DNA of 64,000 nucleotides. It comes from Atopsyche davidsoni (Eukaryota > Arthropoda > Insecta > Trichoptera > Hydrobiosidae). The stretch is from positions 6,473,501 to 6,537,500 of the forward strand of contig JAILWY010000010.1 of the NCBI GenBank assembly GCA_022113835.1. The letters are read 5' to 3'. Of this stretch, positions 11,142 to 22,770 are shown piece by piece (position 1 is the stretch's first letter; each line of letters starts with the position of its first letter). The notes under the pieces were generated by a model that was not told the origin of the DNA, searched no databases, and worked only from the letters and a program-made list of their open reading frames with translations. The translations under genes and the position numbers were made by a program.

Positions 11142-11465
11142 GTAAGTAGATATAAAAATGGTAATTTCTTTAAATTTGGTTATAATTGAAAAAATTCATT
11201 TCAATATTCAGAGCCAAACTATTGCCTCGAAAATAAATCAAAGACTTTTTCTTTATGCATCAAGCAAATTTTTTTGTTTTTATATCTAATAAAAAATGTC
11301 TTTCTTTTTGTTGCGAAGAACACATCAATATCAGCCATAATGTAATAACAGTACAAATAACTGTTTATTTAGGCAGTCATGTTTTTTTATAGAATTTTGT
11401 GAACACCAACAAATACCTTTATTGATGCCAAAAACTTCCAATAATATCCCCAGCAGTTATTATAT

Positions 11466-11544
11466 ATTGTTTTTTATAAATATTAATTTGATATACTATG
11501 ATATTTGATACATTGGTATTAAATTAATATTTATTAAAGGCAAT
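11466..11544 (+). ncRNA. HP-A12 pre-miRNA-like hairpin
   Basis: tttttataaatattaattt pairs with aaattaatatttattaaagg over about 20 bp. Loop gatatttgataca. Tail actcaacgaagccacaaacat follows. Confidence 0.6.
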
Positions 11545-12003
11545 AGTACTCAACGAAGCCACAAACATATACGCACACGTCAGAGAACAAAAAGTGTAGC
11601 CCCAAGGAAATATGCACGCATTTTGAAACACATATCTTTGAATTATTATTATATATAACCTGTATCTAACAATTACAACAACTTAAAATTGATTTTTTGT
11701 ATATGGAAACAATAAATCAATCGCTTTTGTGAAAATTTTGCCAAGCCAATACAATTAACATTAACATTAATACAATTAACTCGGCAATACATTTTTTTAA
11801 ATTGCAGCCTGATATTCAGCCAACTTAATTATACTGATGGTGTTAATTTTTTTGTAATATTGGCGAGATATAAAACTTACTGGCAAATGGGCAGAAAAAA
11901 AGAGACTATAACTGTCCATTAAACACAGCAAAGATATAAAGAACATAGCGAATTCTATTATAGATAGCAGAAACTCTCAAGAAAATACGAAGCAGGCAAT
12001 ATT

Positions 12004-12084
12004 TATGGTTTTTTATAGAAGTGAGTTTTGCTAAAAATTATATTTGATACATTTAATGCATTTGTCACTTTTATTAAAGACAAT
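12004..12084 (+). ncRNA. HP-A13 pre-miRNA-like hairpin
   Basis: tatggttttttatagaagtg pairs with cacttttattaaagacaata. The upper stem is looser (gctaaaaatt / atttaatgc). The flank gaaactctcaagaaaatac is a diverged version of the family leader. Confidence 0.5.
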
Positions 12085-12267
12085 AATACTCAACGCAACC
12101 ACAACCATCCGCACACTCTTTAGGAAACCGAAAGAAGATCTCTGTAGTAATAGATGCGATTTTTGTCAAACTTTTCTTTGAATTATATTCTTTTTAAGGA
12201 AAAAATGTTCTCTTAAGTGCTCTGTAACATTCAAGCTGAATTTATCAAATATTAACACTAAACTTAT

Positions 12268-12290
12268 AATGACTTCTTCTAGAAGTCATT
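12268..12290. repeat. Short perfect palindrome
   Basis: AATGACTTCT and AGAAGTCATT are perfect inverted arms of 10 bp around a 3-nt centre, between decayed cluster modules. It may be a fragment of another hairpin class. Confidence 0.6.
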
Positions 12291-12427
12291 TTGAATTTTG
12301 ATAAGATTGTATAAATATTTATATAACATTTATTGATGAAAAATTTATTTTAGGCTTATTGTAACATTTTTTTCAGAACAATTTTTAAAAGATTCTCATC
12401 ATTAATGCCAGAAACATCCAAGAATTT

Positions 12428-12510
12428 ATTGTTTTTTATGTGTATTTTTTCTATAAGATGATTTTTAATACTTTTATATTAAATTTTTTCATCTAAGAGA
12501 AAAAATTTCT
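12428..12510 (+). ncRNA. HP-A14 decayed hairpin
   Basis: Leader and tail of an HP-A module are recognisable (cagaaacatccaagaatt; ctacgcactcatcagggagc), but the 3' arm has been rewritten (catctaagagaaaaaat) and no longer pairs well. Confidence 0.3.
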
Positions 12511-12636
12511 ACGCACTCATCAGGGAGCAGAGAAAGCCGCCCACTGCGATCTTCACGTTCTTCCTTACATTTATATGCTTATGCTTACTTACAGTAACAA
12601 CAAACAACGCCTAATCAGTTTTTTTGTACAGTAATC

Positions 12637-12696
12637 ATTTGCGGTACATTTAAACAGTAGTATAAATATATTCACTACTTTTATCTGTGCCATAAA
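12637..12696 (+). ncRNA. HP-B6 pre-miRNA-like hairpin
   Basis: GCGGTACATTTAAACAGTAGTA pairs with TCACTACTTTTATCTGTGCC. Preceded by tgtacagtaatc, a diverged cagtcgtc tag. Confidence 0.55.
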
Positions 12697-12911
12697 AGAA
12701 TATTGTACACATCATAATAAAACTGAGAAGAGGAGCCAGGGAGCGAAGAGTGAGAGCAGCCCCGTGATAATAAGCACAATTATCATTATTATCAGCTCGC
12801 CCATTTTGTTTGGAAGAGTCACACACGTCAACCGTGAAGAGCAGGAAAATCATGCCTTCAAACTGACCAAATACTCAAAACTTCCAAGAAAAATCCAAGG
12901 TCACATTATTT

Positions 12912-12988
12912 ATTGATTTTTTTAGGTGGTACTTTGCTTTCATTGATATTCGATACAATATAGTAACATACCACTTATTAAAGGCAAT
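12912..12988 (+). ncRNA. HP-A15 pre-miRNA-like hairpin
   Basis: tttttttaggtggta pairs with taccacttattaaagg. TCATTG pairs with an altered side, and the loop is atattcgataca. The family tail follows intact. Confidence 0.55.
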
Positions 12989-13812
12989 AGAACTCTACGC
13001 AGCCACAAACATCAACGCACTCCTCAAGAATCTGAGACAGCAACCCCTTACTGCTCAATGCTTGGGTTTTGACATCTTTATTTTAATAACATTGACGTGA
13101 TGTCGGCGTTGACTACATTGGTGGCAAGTTTATGTATGATATTTATGTATTTTTGATGCTAGCAACATCTGCACTTCCTGCCAGGTAATCCTTACAGCTG
13201 TTCGTTGACATAGTATTCTGTATACATGTATTTTACTAAAATGAATTATTAGTTTTATGTACTGTGATTTAAACCCCATGGAAGTACTAAATATATATAT
13301 TATGAAATACCTTTAACTAGGGTGCAAGCCACGGATTGGAGATTCCATGACAGAATCATGCCGTCTTTGACCCACTAGAGATAAGTTAAGTATTCCGATT
13401 TTTTAAAAAACAATAATCAAATTCATTGGATTTTTATGCAAATATTGAGAAATTTATAATAGTTTATGTTTAAATTAAAAAAAAATCTTTACAGCTACTG
13501 CATGATGTATATTCGACGACTCAAAGTACGCCCCTGGAGACCGGAAACCGGTTATGCAGTGCAGAAGTTGCATCGGGAAAACACAAAGATTTCAAAAGTA
13601 TTATTCGCAATTAATTGGGAAAAATAATCTCAAAGTAACTAACCGCTTGACAATCAAAGCATCTTTTTTTAACAATCAATACCTCTTTCTTACAATGTAT
13701 GAATAGTTGCCTTAAATTTTACAAACCCTTCTTTTGTTTGAAGATGACAACCTGAAAAGTTGGTCCCAAAAAAAAAAAAAACAACTTCCTCTAAAATGAC
13801 TATTTCTACAGA

Positions 13813-13879
13813 TTTCTATAGAGAAACTTATGTCGAATTATGTTTATGAATTCATTTTCGACATTTGTTTCTTTACAAA
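13813..13879 (+). ncRNA. HP-C4 pre-miRNA-like hairpin
   Basis: TTTCTATAGAGAAACTTATG pairs with CATTTGTTTCTTTACAAA, and the stem continues through TCGAATTATG / TTCATTTTCGA. About 24 paired positions. Confidence 0.55.
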
Positions 13880-14292
13880 AAAAATTAATACCCATCGACC
13901 ACAGCGTGCTAAGAGATCATTTCAAGAACTACTGGACTAGTCGATTCTATTATAAATTTGCGATGAAATGATATTTAATAAAAAAAAAATTAAATTTATA
14001 TCTATGTAAGGCAAAATCTTCTTCAAAGCAACAAACAACCATGCACTCGTCAGGGAGCAGAAAAATACCAGCTCCGCGGTAATAAGCACAGCTTTTTATT
14101 ATTTTGATTTGAGCCTATAAGCAAAATAAATTAAAATTGATAAAATTTGTTTTATATATACTAAATAATGCAATACTTCACAACTTTGAAAGATGACTCC
14201 GCCGCATAAATTATAATTACATTTATTACACTTTTTCAGTTCCCATTATGGATGGAAGATACTTCCAAGAACAACAAAAACAGATAATATTT

Positions 14293-14370
14293 ATTGTTTT
14301 TTATTGGAAAAAACTGTGCAAACTATGATATTTGAAACATGGTTGCATGTTTTTTCCAATGAAAGGCAAT
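14293..14370 (+). ncRNA. HP-A16 pre-miRNA-like hairpin
   Basis: Duplicate of HP-A5, with changes in the 5' arm (ttggaaaaaactgtgca) that pair better with tgcatgttttttccaa than the copy at 7727 does. Confidence 0.6.
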
Positions 14371-14520
14371 CCATGCGGCGACAAGCTTCCAAGCACTCAC
14401 CAAGGAACAGACAAACCAGTCCCGTGCTATTTTTGTATGCTTTCCAACAATTAAATGCCTAAACTTATTAACTTAATAATTGGTTTTATACAGTTTCATC
14501 ACGCAACATTACAGTCATCT

Positions 14521-14581
14521 ATTATGGGATCATAGGTTAAGAAGAATTTTTAAATTCTCTTCTTTTCATATGAACCCTAAT
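14521..14581 (+). ncRNA. HP-B7 pre-miRNA-like hairpin
   Basis: ATTATGGGATCATAGG pairs with the arm ending CATATGAACCCTAAT, and AAGAAGAATT with AATTCTCTTCTT. Compared with HP-B4, GTAGA/TCTAC became AAGAA/TTCTT, a paired change. Confidence 0.6.
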
Positions 14582-14929
14582 AGAAGACCCGTACACATCA
14601 CCATGAGACTTCAGAGAGAGAATCTAAAAAAATCACCAAACCAGCACAAACTCTATTAAATGTGTACTTTTCAGTGCGAGTATATTTTCTATTTGAAGTA
14701 TTTCCACTTATGAAAGGCATCAGATCTCTACGCAGCCATAAACATCAACCTACCTGTCAGGATGCAAGGAGACAACAACCCCGTGATAATCATCATGTAC
14801 CACGATATTACTATCTCTTGATTTACTTTGAAAGAGTAATAATCATCAACCACCAAGAGCAGAAAAATCATCCCTTCAAACCCACCGAATACTCAAAACT
14901 TCCAAGAAAAATCCAAGGCGACATTATTT

Positions 14930-15005
14930 ATTGTTTTATCTAGGTGGTACTTTACTTTATTGATATTTGATTCAATGGAGTAATTTATCACTTAATTAAG
15001 GCAAT
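14930..15005 (+). ncRNA. HP-A17 pre-miRNA-like hairpin
   Basis: Duplicate of HP-A6 with the same stem and loop. Confidence 0.55.
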
Positions 15006-15869
15006 AGAACTCTACGTAGCTACAAACATCAACGCACTCATCAAGAATCAGAAGAAGCAGCCCCGTGCAGAAAGCAATAATAAAAGTAATCTCTCATTGT
15101 CCAAATTAGTAGGTTTCTAAACTATTTTACTATAATAATATTGTTTCTTACAGCAACCGCATGATGTGTGCTCGACGACCCAAAGTACAACCCTGAAGAC
15201 CAAAAACCGGCAAGGCAAATCTGTTCGTTTACATGATATTGAAATTCAAATTGTTTTTAACTAACATGAATATATTATTTCAGGTGTAGTGATTAAAACA
15301 TCATGGAGGTACTAATGATAAATAATAAAATACCCCTAATAATATGCCAGAAGTGTAGGCCACAAACAGAAGATTTCTTAACAACAACATGCTTCACTTC
15401 ACCCACATAAGATAAGTGATTAAGTATTCTGACTACTAGGATAGTTTATGTTTATTTATGCTTTCTATAAAACAATAAACAAATCGATCTATTATTGATC
15501 GAATTATTGATGCTAATAACCTTTTAATCTATTTAAACACATTTTATATGGATTATATTTATCTTTTAAATTATTTTTCTTACAGCAACCGTATGATGTT
15601 GCCTCGATGACTCTAAATACTAGCCTGGTGACCAAAAACCGGCAATCCAATGCAGAATCTGCTTCCAGAAACACAAAGATTGGAATGTGATCGATTTATA
15701 CCGATTAGTCAGGAACATGAATCACATTGTATATTTTCACATTCATCATTACTAACTACTCAAAGTTTTGCTGAAATTTCTGAAATATTTACATTTTTTA
15801 TAATTGCCAAAATGATAGGTTGGTCACAAAAAGAACACTCAACTATCTATAAAATAATTATGTGTGCGG

Positions 15870-15940
15870 ATTTCTCTAGAGAGACATCTGTCGACTCATG
15901 TGTATAAATTCATAGCCGACACTTGCTCCTCTATGAAAAT
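15870..15940 (+). ncRNA. HP-C5 pre-miRNA-like hairpin
   Basis: ATTTCTCTAGAGAGACATCTG pairs with ACTTGCTCCTCTATGAAAAT, continuing TCGACTCATG / CATAGCCGA. Sequence is clearly changed from HP-C4 but pairing is kept. Confidence 0.55.
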
Positions 15941-16220
15941 CTCGTACCTATCGACCGCAGCTCAAAAACCACCAAACCAGGCGATACAATTATAAGTTTG
16001 GCAAAGGATGATATTTTATACATGTATATTGAATTTATAACTATGTAAGGCACACATCATTTCTCGTAGTAATAAATATCTATGCATTCTTCAGGGAGAG
16101 AGCACCCCCTTGCTATCTTCGCGCGCTTGTTTATTTAAATTCGTATACTCACTTCTTGCATATAATTGATTACATGCAGTTTCAACAAGCAACAATCGGT
16201 CAATTTTTTTATTCAGTCGT

Positions 16221-16289
16221 CATTTATGGTACAATTGAATGGTAGTTTTTTTTTTTTTTATTCACTACATTTCATCAGTACCATGATGG
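16221..16289 (+). ncRNA. HP-B8 pre-miRNA-like hairpin
   Basis: CATTTATGGTACAATTGAA pairs with TTCATCAGTACCATGATGG, and GGTAGT with CACTAC. The loop contains a long T run. Preceded by cagtcgt. Confidence 0.55.
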
Positions 16290-16374
16290 CTTGCACATAC
16301 CATCATAACATTGCATAGAGAGAAGCCCAAAAAACAATTGAAAACTCACATACAGGATTAAACGTGTACTTTTC

Positions 16375-16835
16375 GTTCTTTATTTGATGCAGTCTTTATC
16401 ACGTTCAATTGTGCAATTCTTTTTGAATTACGTTTCCTGTGCGTAGACGGTGTTATTTTGAGTTATTAATGATGTGTATAATAATTTTTAACGAAATTTC
16501 GATAAAAAAAATAAAGACGGCACTTGTGCCAAGTTGACATAAACTGGAAATTTCTAAGAGGCATCAAAATTTTTTTTTTTTGTAAAAGTTCTAAATTTGA
16601 AATTCTCGCAGTGAACAACACAATCATATAATTTTTACTTTTAATCTATAATTTTAGTTTTATTAAATTAGTTTATGAATGAAAATATTGTCTTATCGTC
16701 TTGAAATTTGGCACATAGCTGCGGAAAAACTTACTGAACTTACGTGCAAAAAATCTGCGTTGTATCTTTTAAGATATTCTATAGAGAACCAAAAAATGAA
16801 ACATACACACACACAGTGGATATTATTATGGTAGA
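16375..16835. mobile_element. Helitron-related fragment inserted in the cluster
   Basis: The stretch tttatttgatgcagtcttta to about 16470 matches 58565-58640, the start side of the Helitron protein remnant. It interrupts the usual order after a hairpin-B module. The remainder to about 16835 (including gaaatttggcacatagctgc and a short ACAC run) does not resemble cluster modules and is probably the same insertion. Exact ends were not found. Confidence 0.5.
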
Positions 16836-16838
16836 TAG

Positions 16839-16915
16839 ATTGTTTTTTATAAGTGTTAATTTGCTTCCAATGATATTTGAGACAATGGAACGAATCAACA
16901 CTTTTTAAAGGCAAT
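16839..16915 (+). ncRNA. HP-A18 pre-miRNA-like hairpin
   Basis: ttttttataagtgttaattt pairs with gaatcaacactttttaaagg. Inner CCAATG pairs around a gatatttgagac loop. Directly follows the Helitron-like insertion. Confidence 0.6.
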
Positions 16916-17807
16916 AGAACTCTACGCAGCGACAAACAACATCAGGGAGTAAAGAAATCAGTCCCACTTTACTCAACTCTCGCGTTAACACATATCTATT
17001 TTAATTTCATAGACTTGGTATCAGCACCGATCATGTAAGTGATAAGATATGTATTTTTAATGTGAGCAACATTTGCACCTACTTTCGGTAAGATCAACGG
17101 GTGTTGCCTAAACTATTCAATGTTTAAGAATTTTTTCGGTTACATGATATTGAAACAACATTTTTATATAACTTATTTAAATATTTTGTTTCAGGTGCAG
17201 TGAATAAAATTTTATAAAAGTTCTTATGGTTCATAGAAATTCAAGCCACGGACAGGACTTTCCATGACAGCATCCCTTCGGCCTGTACCGATATAAGATA
17301 TGTGTTTTAGTATTATTCTTATTATGACAGTTATATTTAATATATTTAATGGCTTTTTGATGATATCATTGGGTTTTTAAACCATTTGACCGTTTTATTA
17401 GTTTACGATTATCTTAATTTTTCTTACAGCAACCGCATGATGCGTACATGACGATGTGTCAAACACCGAACCTCATGATGTCAGAATTGGTATGTCCATG
17501 AAAGAGAATTTTTTTATTGAAGATTATTCAAGAGTTTCAGTTTTTTTAAATAAATCAGCTAACAATTCATTTTCAGGATTAATATACAGCAAAACACATA
17601 AGGAAAAACTAAGCACATGGCTTGCTTGACGTAATATTGAACCCTTGATGAAGTGGCGAAAAACAGATGGTTTTGTTACAACATTGAAAAAAAAAAATTG
17701 CATAATATATATAATGGTAATAATATATTTTAATGCATTTTTCAAATCCCAACAAACTCTGTTTTGGATGCCATAAACTTCCAAGAAAAACCCGAGCAGA
17801 TATTACT

Positions 17808-17887
17808 TTTTGTTTTTTATAGGTGTAAATTTGTTATTCAATGATATTTGGTACGTTGGCAGCAAATTTACACTTATTAAAGGCAAT
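17808..17887 (+). ncRNA. HP-A19 pre-miRNA-like hairpin
   Basis: ttttataggtgtaaatttg pairs with caaatttacacttattaaag over about 19 nearly perfect positions. Upper CAATG is opposed to GTTGG. A strong member. Confidence 0.6.
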
Positions 17888-18258
17888 AGTACACTACACA
17901 GTTACAAGCATCTACAATATTATCAAGAAACGAAAATAGCATGCCCCTAGAAATATAGACGTATTTTGTAACACATATTTTTGAAATATATTAGTCCATA
18001 TCATATGTTCATTGTATTTCAAAAAGTAGATCAATCACTTTCGTTTAAAATTTGGCCGAGTCATCATTATTGCACAAATCGTTGTGAAATAACGTAAATA
18101 ATACTGGAATTTTTAATATTGAAGCTAGATAGCACAAATATTTTATCAAAACTATACATTCAACGCAGCAATATTATTTTTAAAACATTTGTTATACACT
18201 ATACAATCCCATTTTTGATGCAAGAAACTTCCAAGAACATCCCTAACAGATAATAATT

Positions 18259-18336
18259 ATTGTTTTTTACAAGGAATATTCTTACATACCATGATATTTG
18301 AAACATGGTTGTAAATTATTCCTAATGAAAGGCAAT
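18259..18336 (+). ncRNA. HP-A20 pre-miRNA-like hairpin
   Basis: aaggaatattcttacatacc pairs with ggttgtaaattattccta; base ttgtttttta / taatgaaaggcaa. The sub-type resembles HP-A1. Confidence 0.6.
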
Positions 18337-18620
18337 AGTAATCAACTCAGCTACAAAAATCCCCGCACTCACCAGGGAGCAGGTAAACCAGCCCCGTGCT
18401 TTTTTCGTACGCTTCCCTACAATTGAAAACCAAAACTTATTAATCGCACATAATTGATTTTTTAAAGTTACAACACGCAAAATTCACCCAGTTTTTTTTT
18501 TGTATAGTCGTCCATTTCGTGTACACTTGAAGAGTAGTATATATTTAACCAGCCCATACTTGCTGCAAGTAATTGATTACTTACAGTTTCAACATGCAAC
18601 CTTACTTTTGTACAGTCGTC

Positions 18621-18682
18621 AATTCAAGTGCATTTGCATGGTAGTATTTAAATATTAATTACTTTGCATTTGTACTTTAATT
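18621..18682 (+). ncRNA. HP-B9 pre-miRNA-like hairpin
   Basis: AATTCAAGTGCATTTGCATG pairs with TTTGCATTTGTACTTTAATT, and GTAGTATT with TTAATTAC. A truncated HP-B (5' arm only) lies just upstream at 18510-18550. Confidence 0.6.
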
Positions 18683-18937
18683 AAAGGCTCGCACACATCG
18701 ACCTCATCGAGCAGAGAAAGCAGCCCCAGGCTTCTCAACGAGCGTGTTGATGCATCTTTATTTCTTTTCATAAACGTGACGTCAGCGATGTTCGCGAAGA
18801 TGACAAGTTTTTCTAATAAATTGGTGTATTATTGTAGTGCAATATTTGCACTTACTACCAAGAAAGGTCTACAGTTTTTGGTTTATATTTAATTGAAATA
18901 CCATTTGAATGTTACAAACCTGAATATATTGTTTCAG

Positions 18938-19048
18938 GTGCAGTAAATAAAACTCCATAACTATGATATACTATGAAATACCCCTGCCAGTATAGGCCAC
19001 GGACAGGAGCATTCATGATAACAACACGCCGCCCTTTACGCATATAAG
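18938..19048 (+). repeat. Module D copy
   Basis: Begins after attgtttcag and carries atactatgaaatacccctgc, then ggccacggacaggag, the most conserved parts of the module. A small internal stem forms around CCTGCC and GGC. Confidence 0.45.
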
Positions 19049-19544
19049 ATAAGCGATTAAGTATTCTGACCATAACAAAAGTGTTTTCAAAATACATTTT
19101 TTTATAAACAATATACAAATTGATCTCTCATGGATCGAATTATTGGGTTAACAAACTATTTTACTTCCATATTTTTTAATTTTATGTTTATGAATATGAT
19201 CAGATACTATGATAAAAAGTGATAGCTAACTTACATAGAAGTGACTCTCATCAACTGTGGAATACCCCTGCTAAAAATGCAGCCCCATCCTTAACCCGCT
19301 TAAATATACATACATTTAACTAAATGTTTTAAAAATTTTAACCTTGAATTTTTCATTCATAAAATTGTGTAATGTAAATTGAATCTCTATTGCGAAATTC
19401 ATATAAAATGCAGAAAAAAAAGTCGATACTTGATTAGAGCAGCAGTATTTTAAGCTGATATTTTTCAATTTTTCAGAACGGCCCTCACTATGGATGATGG
19501 ACATTTCCGTAATCCATAGTGAACGTCCCCAGAAGATATTATTT

Positions 19545-19623
19545 GTTGTTTTTTATAAGTGAAAATTTTGCCTGGCATGAAATTTTATACATGCCAAAAG
19601 AATTTCCACGTATAAAAGGCAAT
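19545..19623 (+). ncRNA. HP-A21 pre-miRNA-like hairpin
   Basis: ttttttataagtgaaaattt pairs with aatttccacgtataaaagg; the upper stem GGCATG / CATGCC is perfect. The leader contains ccctcactatggatg. Confidence 0.6.
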
Positions 19624-19770
19624 AGCACTCTACGCAGCCACAAACATCCACACACTCATCAGGGAGCAGAGGTATTCTTTATATATTTATCCCCAAACTA
19701 ACTTCATTCACATATTTGATTACAGTGACAACAAGCAACGCTCAATCAGATCTTTTTTTGTGCTGTCGTC

Positions 19771-19834
19771 AATTGTGGTATTAATATATTGTATTGTTCA
19801 TATATATGCACTACATTTTATCTATACCACGCTT
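19771..19834 (+). ncRNA. HP-B10 pre-miRNA-like hairpin
   Basis: AATTGTGGTATTAATATATTGTA pairs with CTACATTTTATCTATACCACG. Preceded by ctgtcgtc, followed by gaaggcttgtacacatcatc. Confidence 0.55.
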
Positions 19835-20313
19835 GAAGGCTTGTACACATCATCATGAGACTGCAAAAAGAGAAGCCCAACAAAATCGATTCAGCCCATT
19901 TTATAATAAATGTGCATTTTTTTCCTACAGTCGTATTTTCTATCTGCATTACATATATTATTGAACAGTTTTCTACATATAAATATTTGATAAGTAATGT
20001 GCGTATGATCTCATAACTTTTTATTGGTTTCTTGTAAGGAAGACTCGTGTCCATCGACTCAGATAGGTTTTAACCAGTATTTTGATCTTTGAACGGGTTA
20101 ATTAGATAATTAATAATTGTTAAAACGGTGTTCTTATCCTTATTCTAATAATATTTTACAAATGCTGTAAACAAATTATATTTATCGGTAAGTTTTAAGT
20201 CTTCAATAAAATAAGATTGTATTATTTAAATTCTGCGTTATAACGCAAAATTCCAGCCACATAGTGGATGCCAGAAATCTTATAAAATAAAACATCTCCA
20301 GAAAATATAATAT

Positions 20314-20391
20314 ATTGTTTTTATAGGTGTAAACTTGAACTGTGGTGATATTTAATACATGACAAGTCAATTTGCACATATTAAAGGCAAT
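20314..20391 (+). ncRNA. HP-A22 pre-miRNA-like hairpin
   Basis: tttttataggtgtaaacttg pairs with caatttgcacatattaaagg; the upper arms (ctgtgg / gacaag) are weaker. Confidence 0.55.
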
Positions 20392-20809
20392 AATACTCTA
20401 AGCAGCCACAAACATCAGAAGCACTCGTCAGGGAGCAGAAAGAGAGTAGCCCCGTGATAATCAGCATGTTTATTTTATTTTCATGGTTTGCGGTATGACA
20501 AGTATTTATCAGGTGTGTATTTTTCCACAGAGATAGTGATTAAATTTTTGTTGTAAAATTTCTTGTTTCAAAAATGTGTATTGTATTTTGAAAAAATAGA
20601 TCAACTGTTTCTGTGCAAAATATGTCTGGCCATTATTATTGCAGAATTCCTTTGAAATTAAATAACGTATATACTTGATATTTCTTGAAAAAAATTAAGC
20701 AGCAAAAACTTCACAATGTGCACAGCACTATTTTTGTACTACTATTTTTCGAATTAAACTCCATCATGGATCCCAGAGACACCCAAGAAAATCTCAAGCA
20801 AATATATTT

Positions 20810-20888
20810 GTTGTTTTTAATAGGTATAAATTAGACGTACAATGATATTTGACATATTGTGCAGTAATTTATGCCCATTAAAGCCAAT
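20810..20888 (+). ncRNA. HP-A23 pre-miRNA-like hairpin
   Basis: gttgtttttaataggtataa pairs with ttatgcccattaaagccaat. Upper TACAATG pairs with CATATTGT. Copies at 24289 and 26202. Confidence 0.6.
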
Positions 20889-21468
20889 AATACTCTACGC
20901 AGCCACAAACATCAGAATCACTCGTCAGGGAGCAGAAAGAGAGTAGCCCCGTGATAATCAGCATGTTTATTTTATTTTCATGGTTTGCGGTATGACAAGT
21001 ATTTCTCAGGTGTGTATTTTTATTTTCGATCAACATTTGCATTTACTATCAGGACAGATTACGGGTGTTAAATTACATGGTACTGAAATAACTTTTTGTT
21101 TATAACTAAAATGAATATTCTTTTTCAGGTATAGTGATTAAAACTCCATAGAAGTACCAATCATATTCTATAAAATTCCTCTGCCAGAAGTTCAGATCAC
21201 AGGCAAAAGTTTCCACGTAATCATCAAGCCCTTCTTCACCCACATAAGATAAGTGATCTTGTATACTGACTATTACAAATATTTTTTAATTTATTAAAAA
21301 TATCAAAGAAAAGTAAATACTTGAATATTGTGACACATATATATTAGAGCTGTAAAATGAATAAACTTAATGCTACACAAATTTGTCAAAAACATTTTTC
21401 TCACTTTCTCAGATTCCCTCACTATGGATACCGGAAATCTCCAAGAATGCCCCCAGAAGACATTATTT

Positions 21469-21547
21469 GTTGTTTTTTATGAGCGTTAATTTTACCTAGC
21501 ATGAAATTTGATACATGCTAAGAGAATGTACACTTATAAAAAGCAAT
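21469..21547 (+). ncRNA. HP-A24 pre-miRNA-like hairpin
   Basis: gttgttttttatgagcgt pairs with acacttataaaaagcaat, and CTAGCATG with CATGCTAAG. Copy at 24947. Confidence 0.55.
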
Positions 21548-21634
21548 AGCACTCTACACAGTCACAAATATCCACACATGTTTGATTATAATTACAACCG
21601 CCATCGATCGATCAGTTCTATGTTATGCAGTCGT

Positions 21635-21698
21635 CAATTGGGATATTAATAATATGTAGTGTTCATATATTCACTACAGATTATCTATACCCCGCTTG
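21635..21698 (+). ncRNA. HP-B11 pre-miRNA-like hairpin
   Basis: GGGATATTAATAATATGTAGTG pairs with CACTACAGATTATCTATACCCC. Its duplicate near 25110 has lost the 3' arm. Confidence 0.55.
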
Positions 21699-22770
21699 AA
21701 GGCTTGTACACATCATCATGAGACTGCAAAAAAAGATGCCCAATAAACAATCGAACCAGCCCATTCTATAATAAATGTGCACTTTTTCGTACAGTCGTAT
21801 TTTCTATCTGCAGTACCTTCCACACTTATCATAAAGACAAGCAACATATTAGCACTAATCAAAATAACGCAAAAATTTTCAACATTGGTATTTACTACCA
21901 GGAGAGATTAAAAGGTGTTCGTTGACATAGTATTTAAATAACGATTGTTTTTTAACAATATGAATATATTGTTTTAGGTGCAGTGATTAAAGACTGGTAT
22001 CAATGATATACTAGGAAATACCCCTACCAGGAGTGCAGGCCACGAACAGAAGAGGTCTTAACAACATCACGCCCCCCGTCACCCACATAAGATAAGTGAT
22101 ATAGTTTAAGGACTATTACGACAGTGTTTTAAATAATATGCTTTTTAAAAAATAATAAATAAATTGATCTCTCATTGTTCGAATATTTGGGTTTGCCTAT
22201 TTAAACAAATATATTCTATGGTTTATGTTTATCTTGAAAAATATTTTCTTCCAGCAACCGCATGATGTGTGCTCGATGACCCAATACTCGACCCTGGAGA
22301 CCAAAAACCGGCAATGCAAAGCAAAATCTGCTTCCATAAACACATAGATTAGTACGTGGACGGTGGAGACTTTGAAAAAAATCTGTGATAACTCTTGCTT
22401 TCAGGCTGAAGTACTCAGGTCATTTTGAACAAGTCTCACCTTTTTATCCAATTATTAACATGAACGTGAAAGGATATCCGATCACGGACAAAAGCTTCCA
22501 TGACAGCTCTATACTCCTCTTCACCCACTTAAGATAAGTGATTTATGATCCTAACTTGATTCGTCAGATTATTGCATTTTTGACACATTTTACTTATTTT
22601 AACACATTTTTTATAGTTTGTATTTATCAAAAATATTTTTTTTTTCTTTCAGCAATCTCTAGGGAAGATTCGTATGCATCAACTTAAGCAAGCCAACACC
22701 CTCTGGCTAGCCATCATTTACCACATGAATTATATCGATATCATTAGAGATTTTTCAAGAAAGCTATTAA

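Larger units (their letters stand above)
14171..15714 (+). repeat. Segmental duplication, copy 2
   Basis: Second copy of the 7605-9168 block, in the same order and orientation. Differences include small indels, for example loss of part of the caataataatcc tract after HP-A16. It then runs into an HP-C unit rather than the HP-A unit that follows copy 1. Confidence 0.85.
20524..22390 (+). repeat. Duplicated block (copies from 24003 and, in part, 26000)
   Basis: From the ccacagagatagtga tract onward the sequence (HP-A23, module D, HP-A24, module E) matches 24003-25620 very closely. A third, more diverged partial copy lies at about 25990-26760. HP-B11 survives intact only in this copy. Confidence 0.8.
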
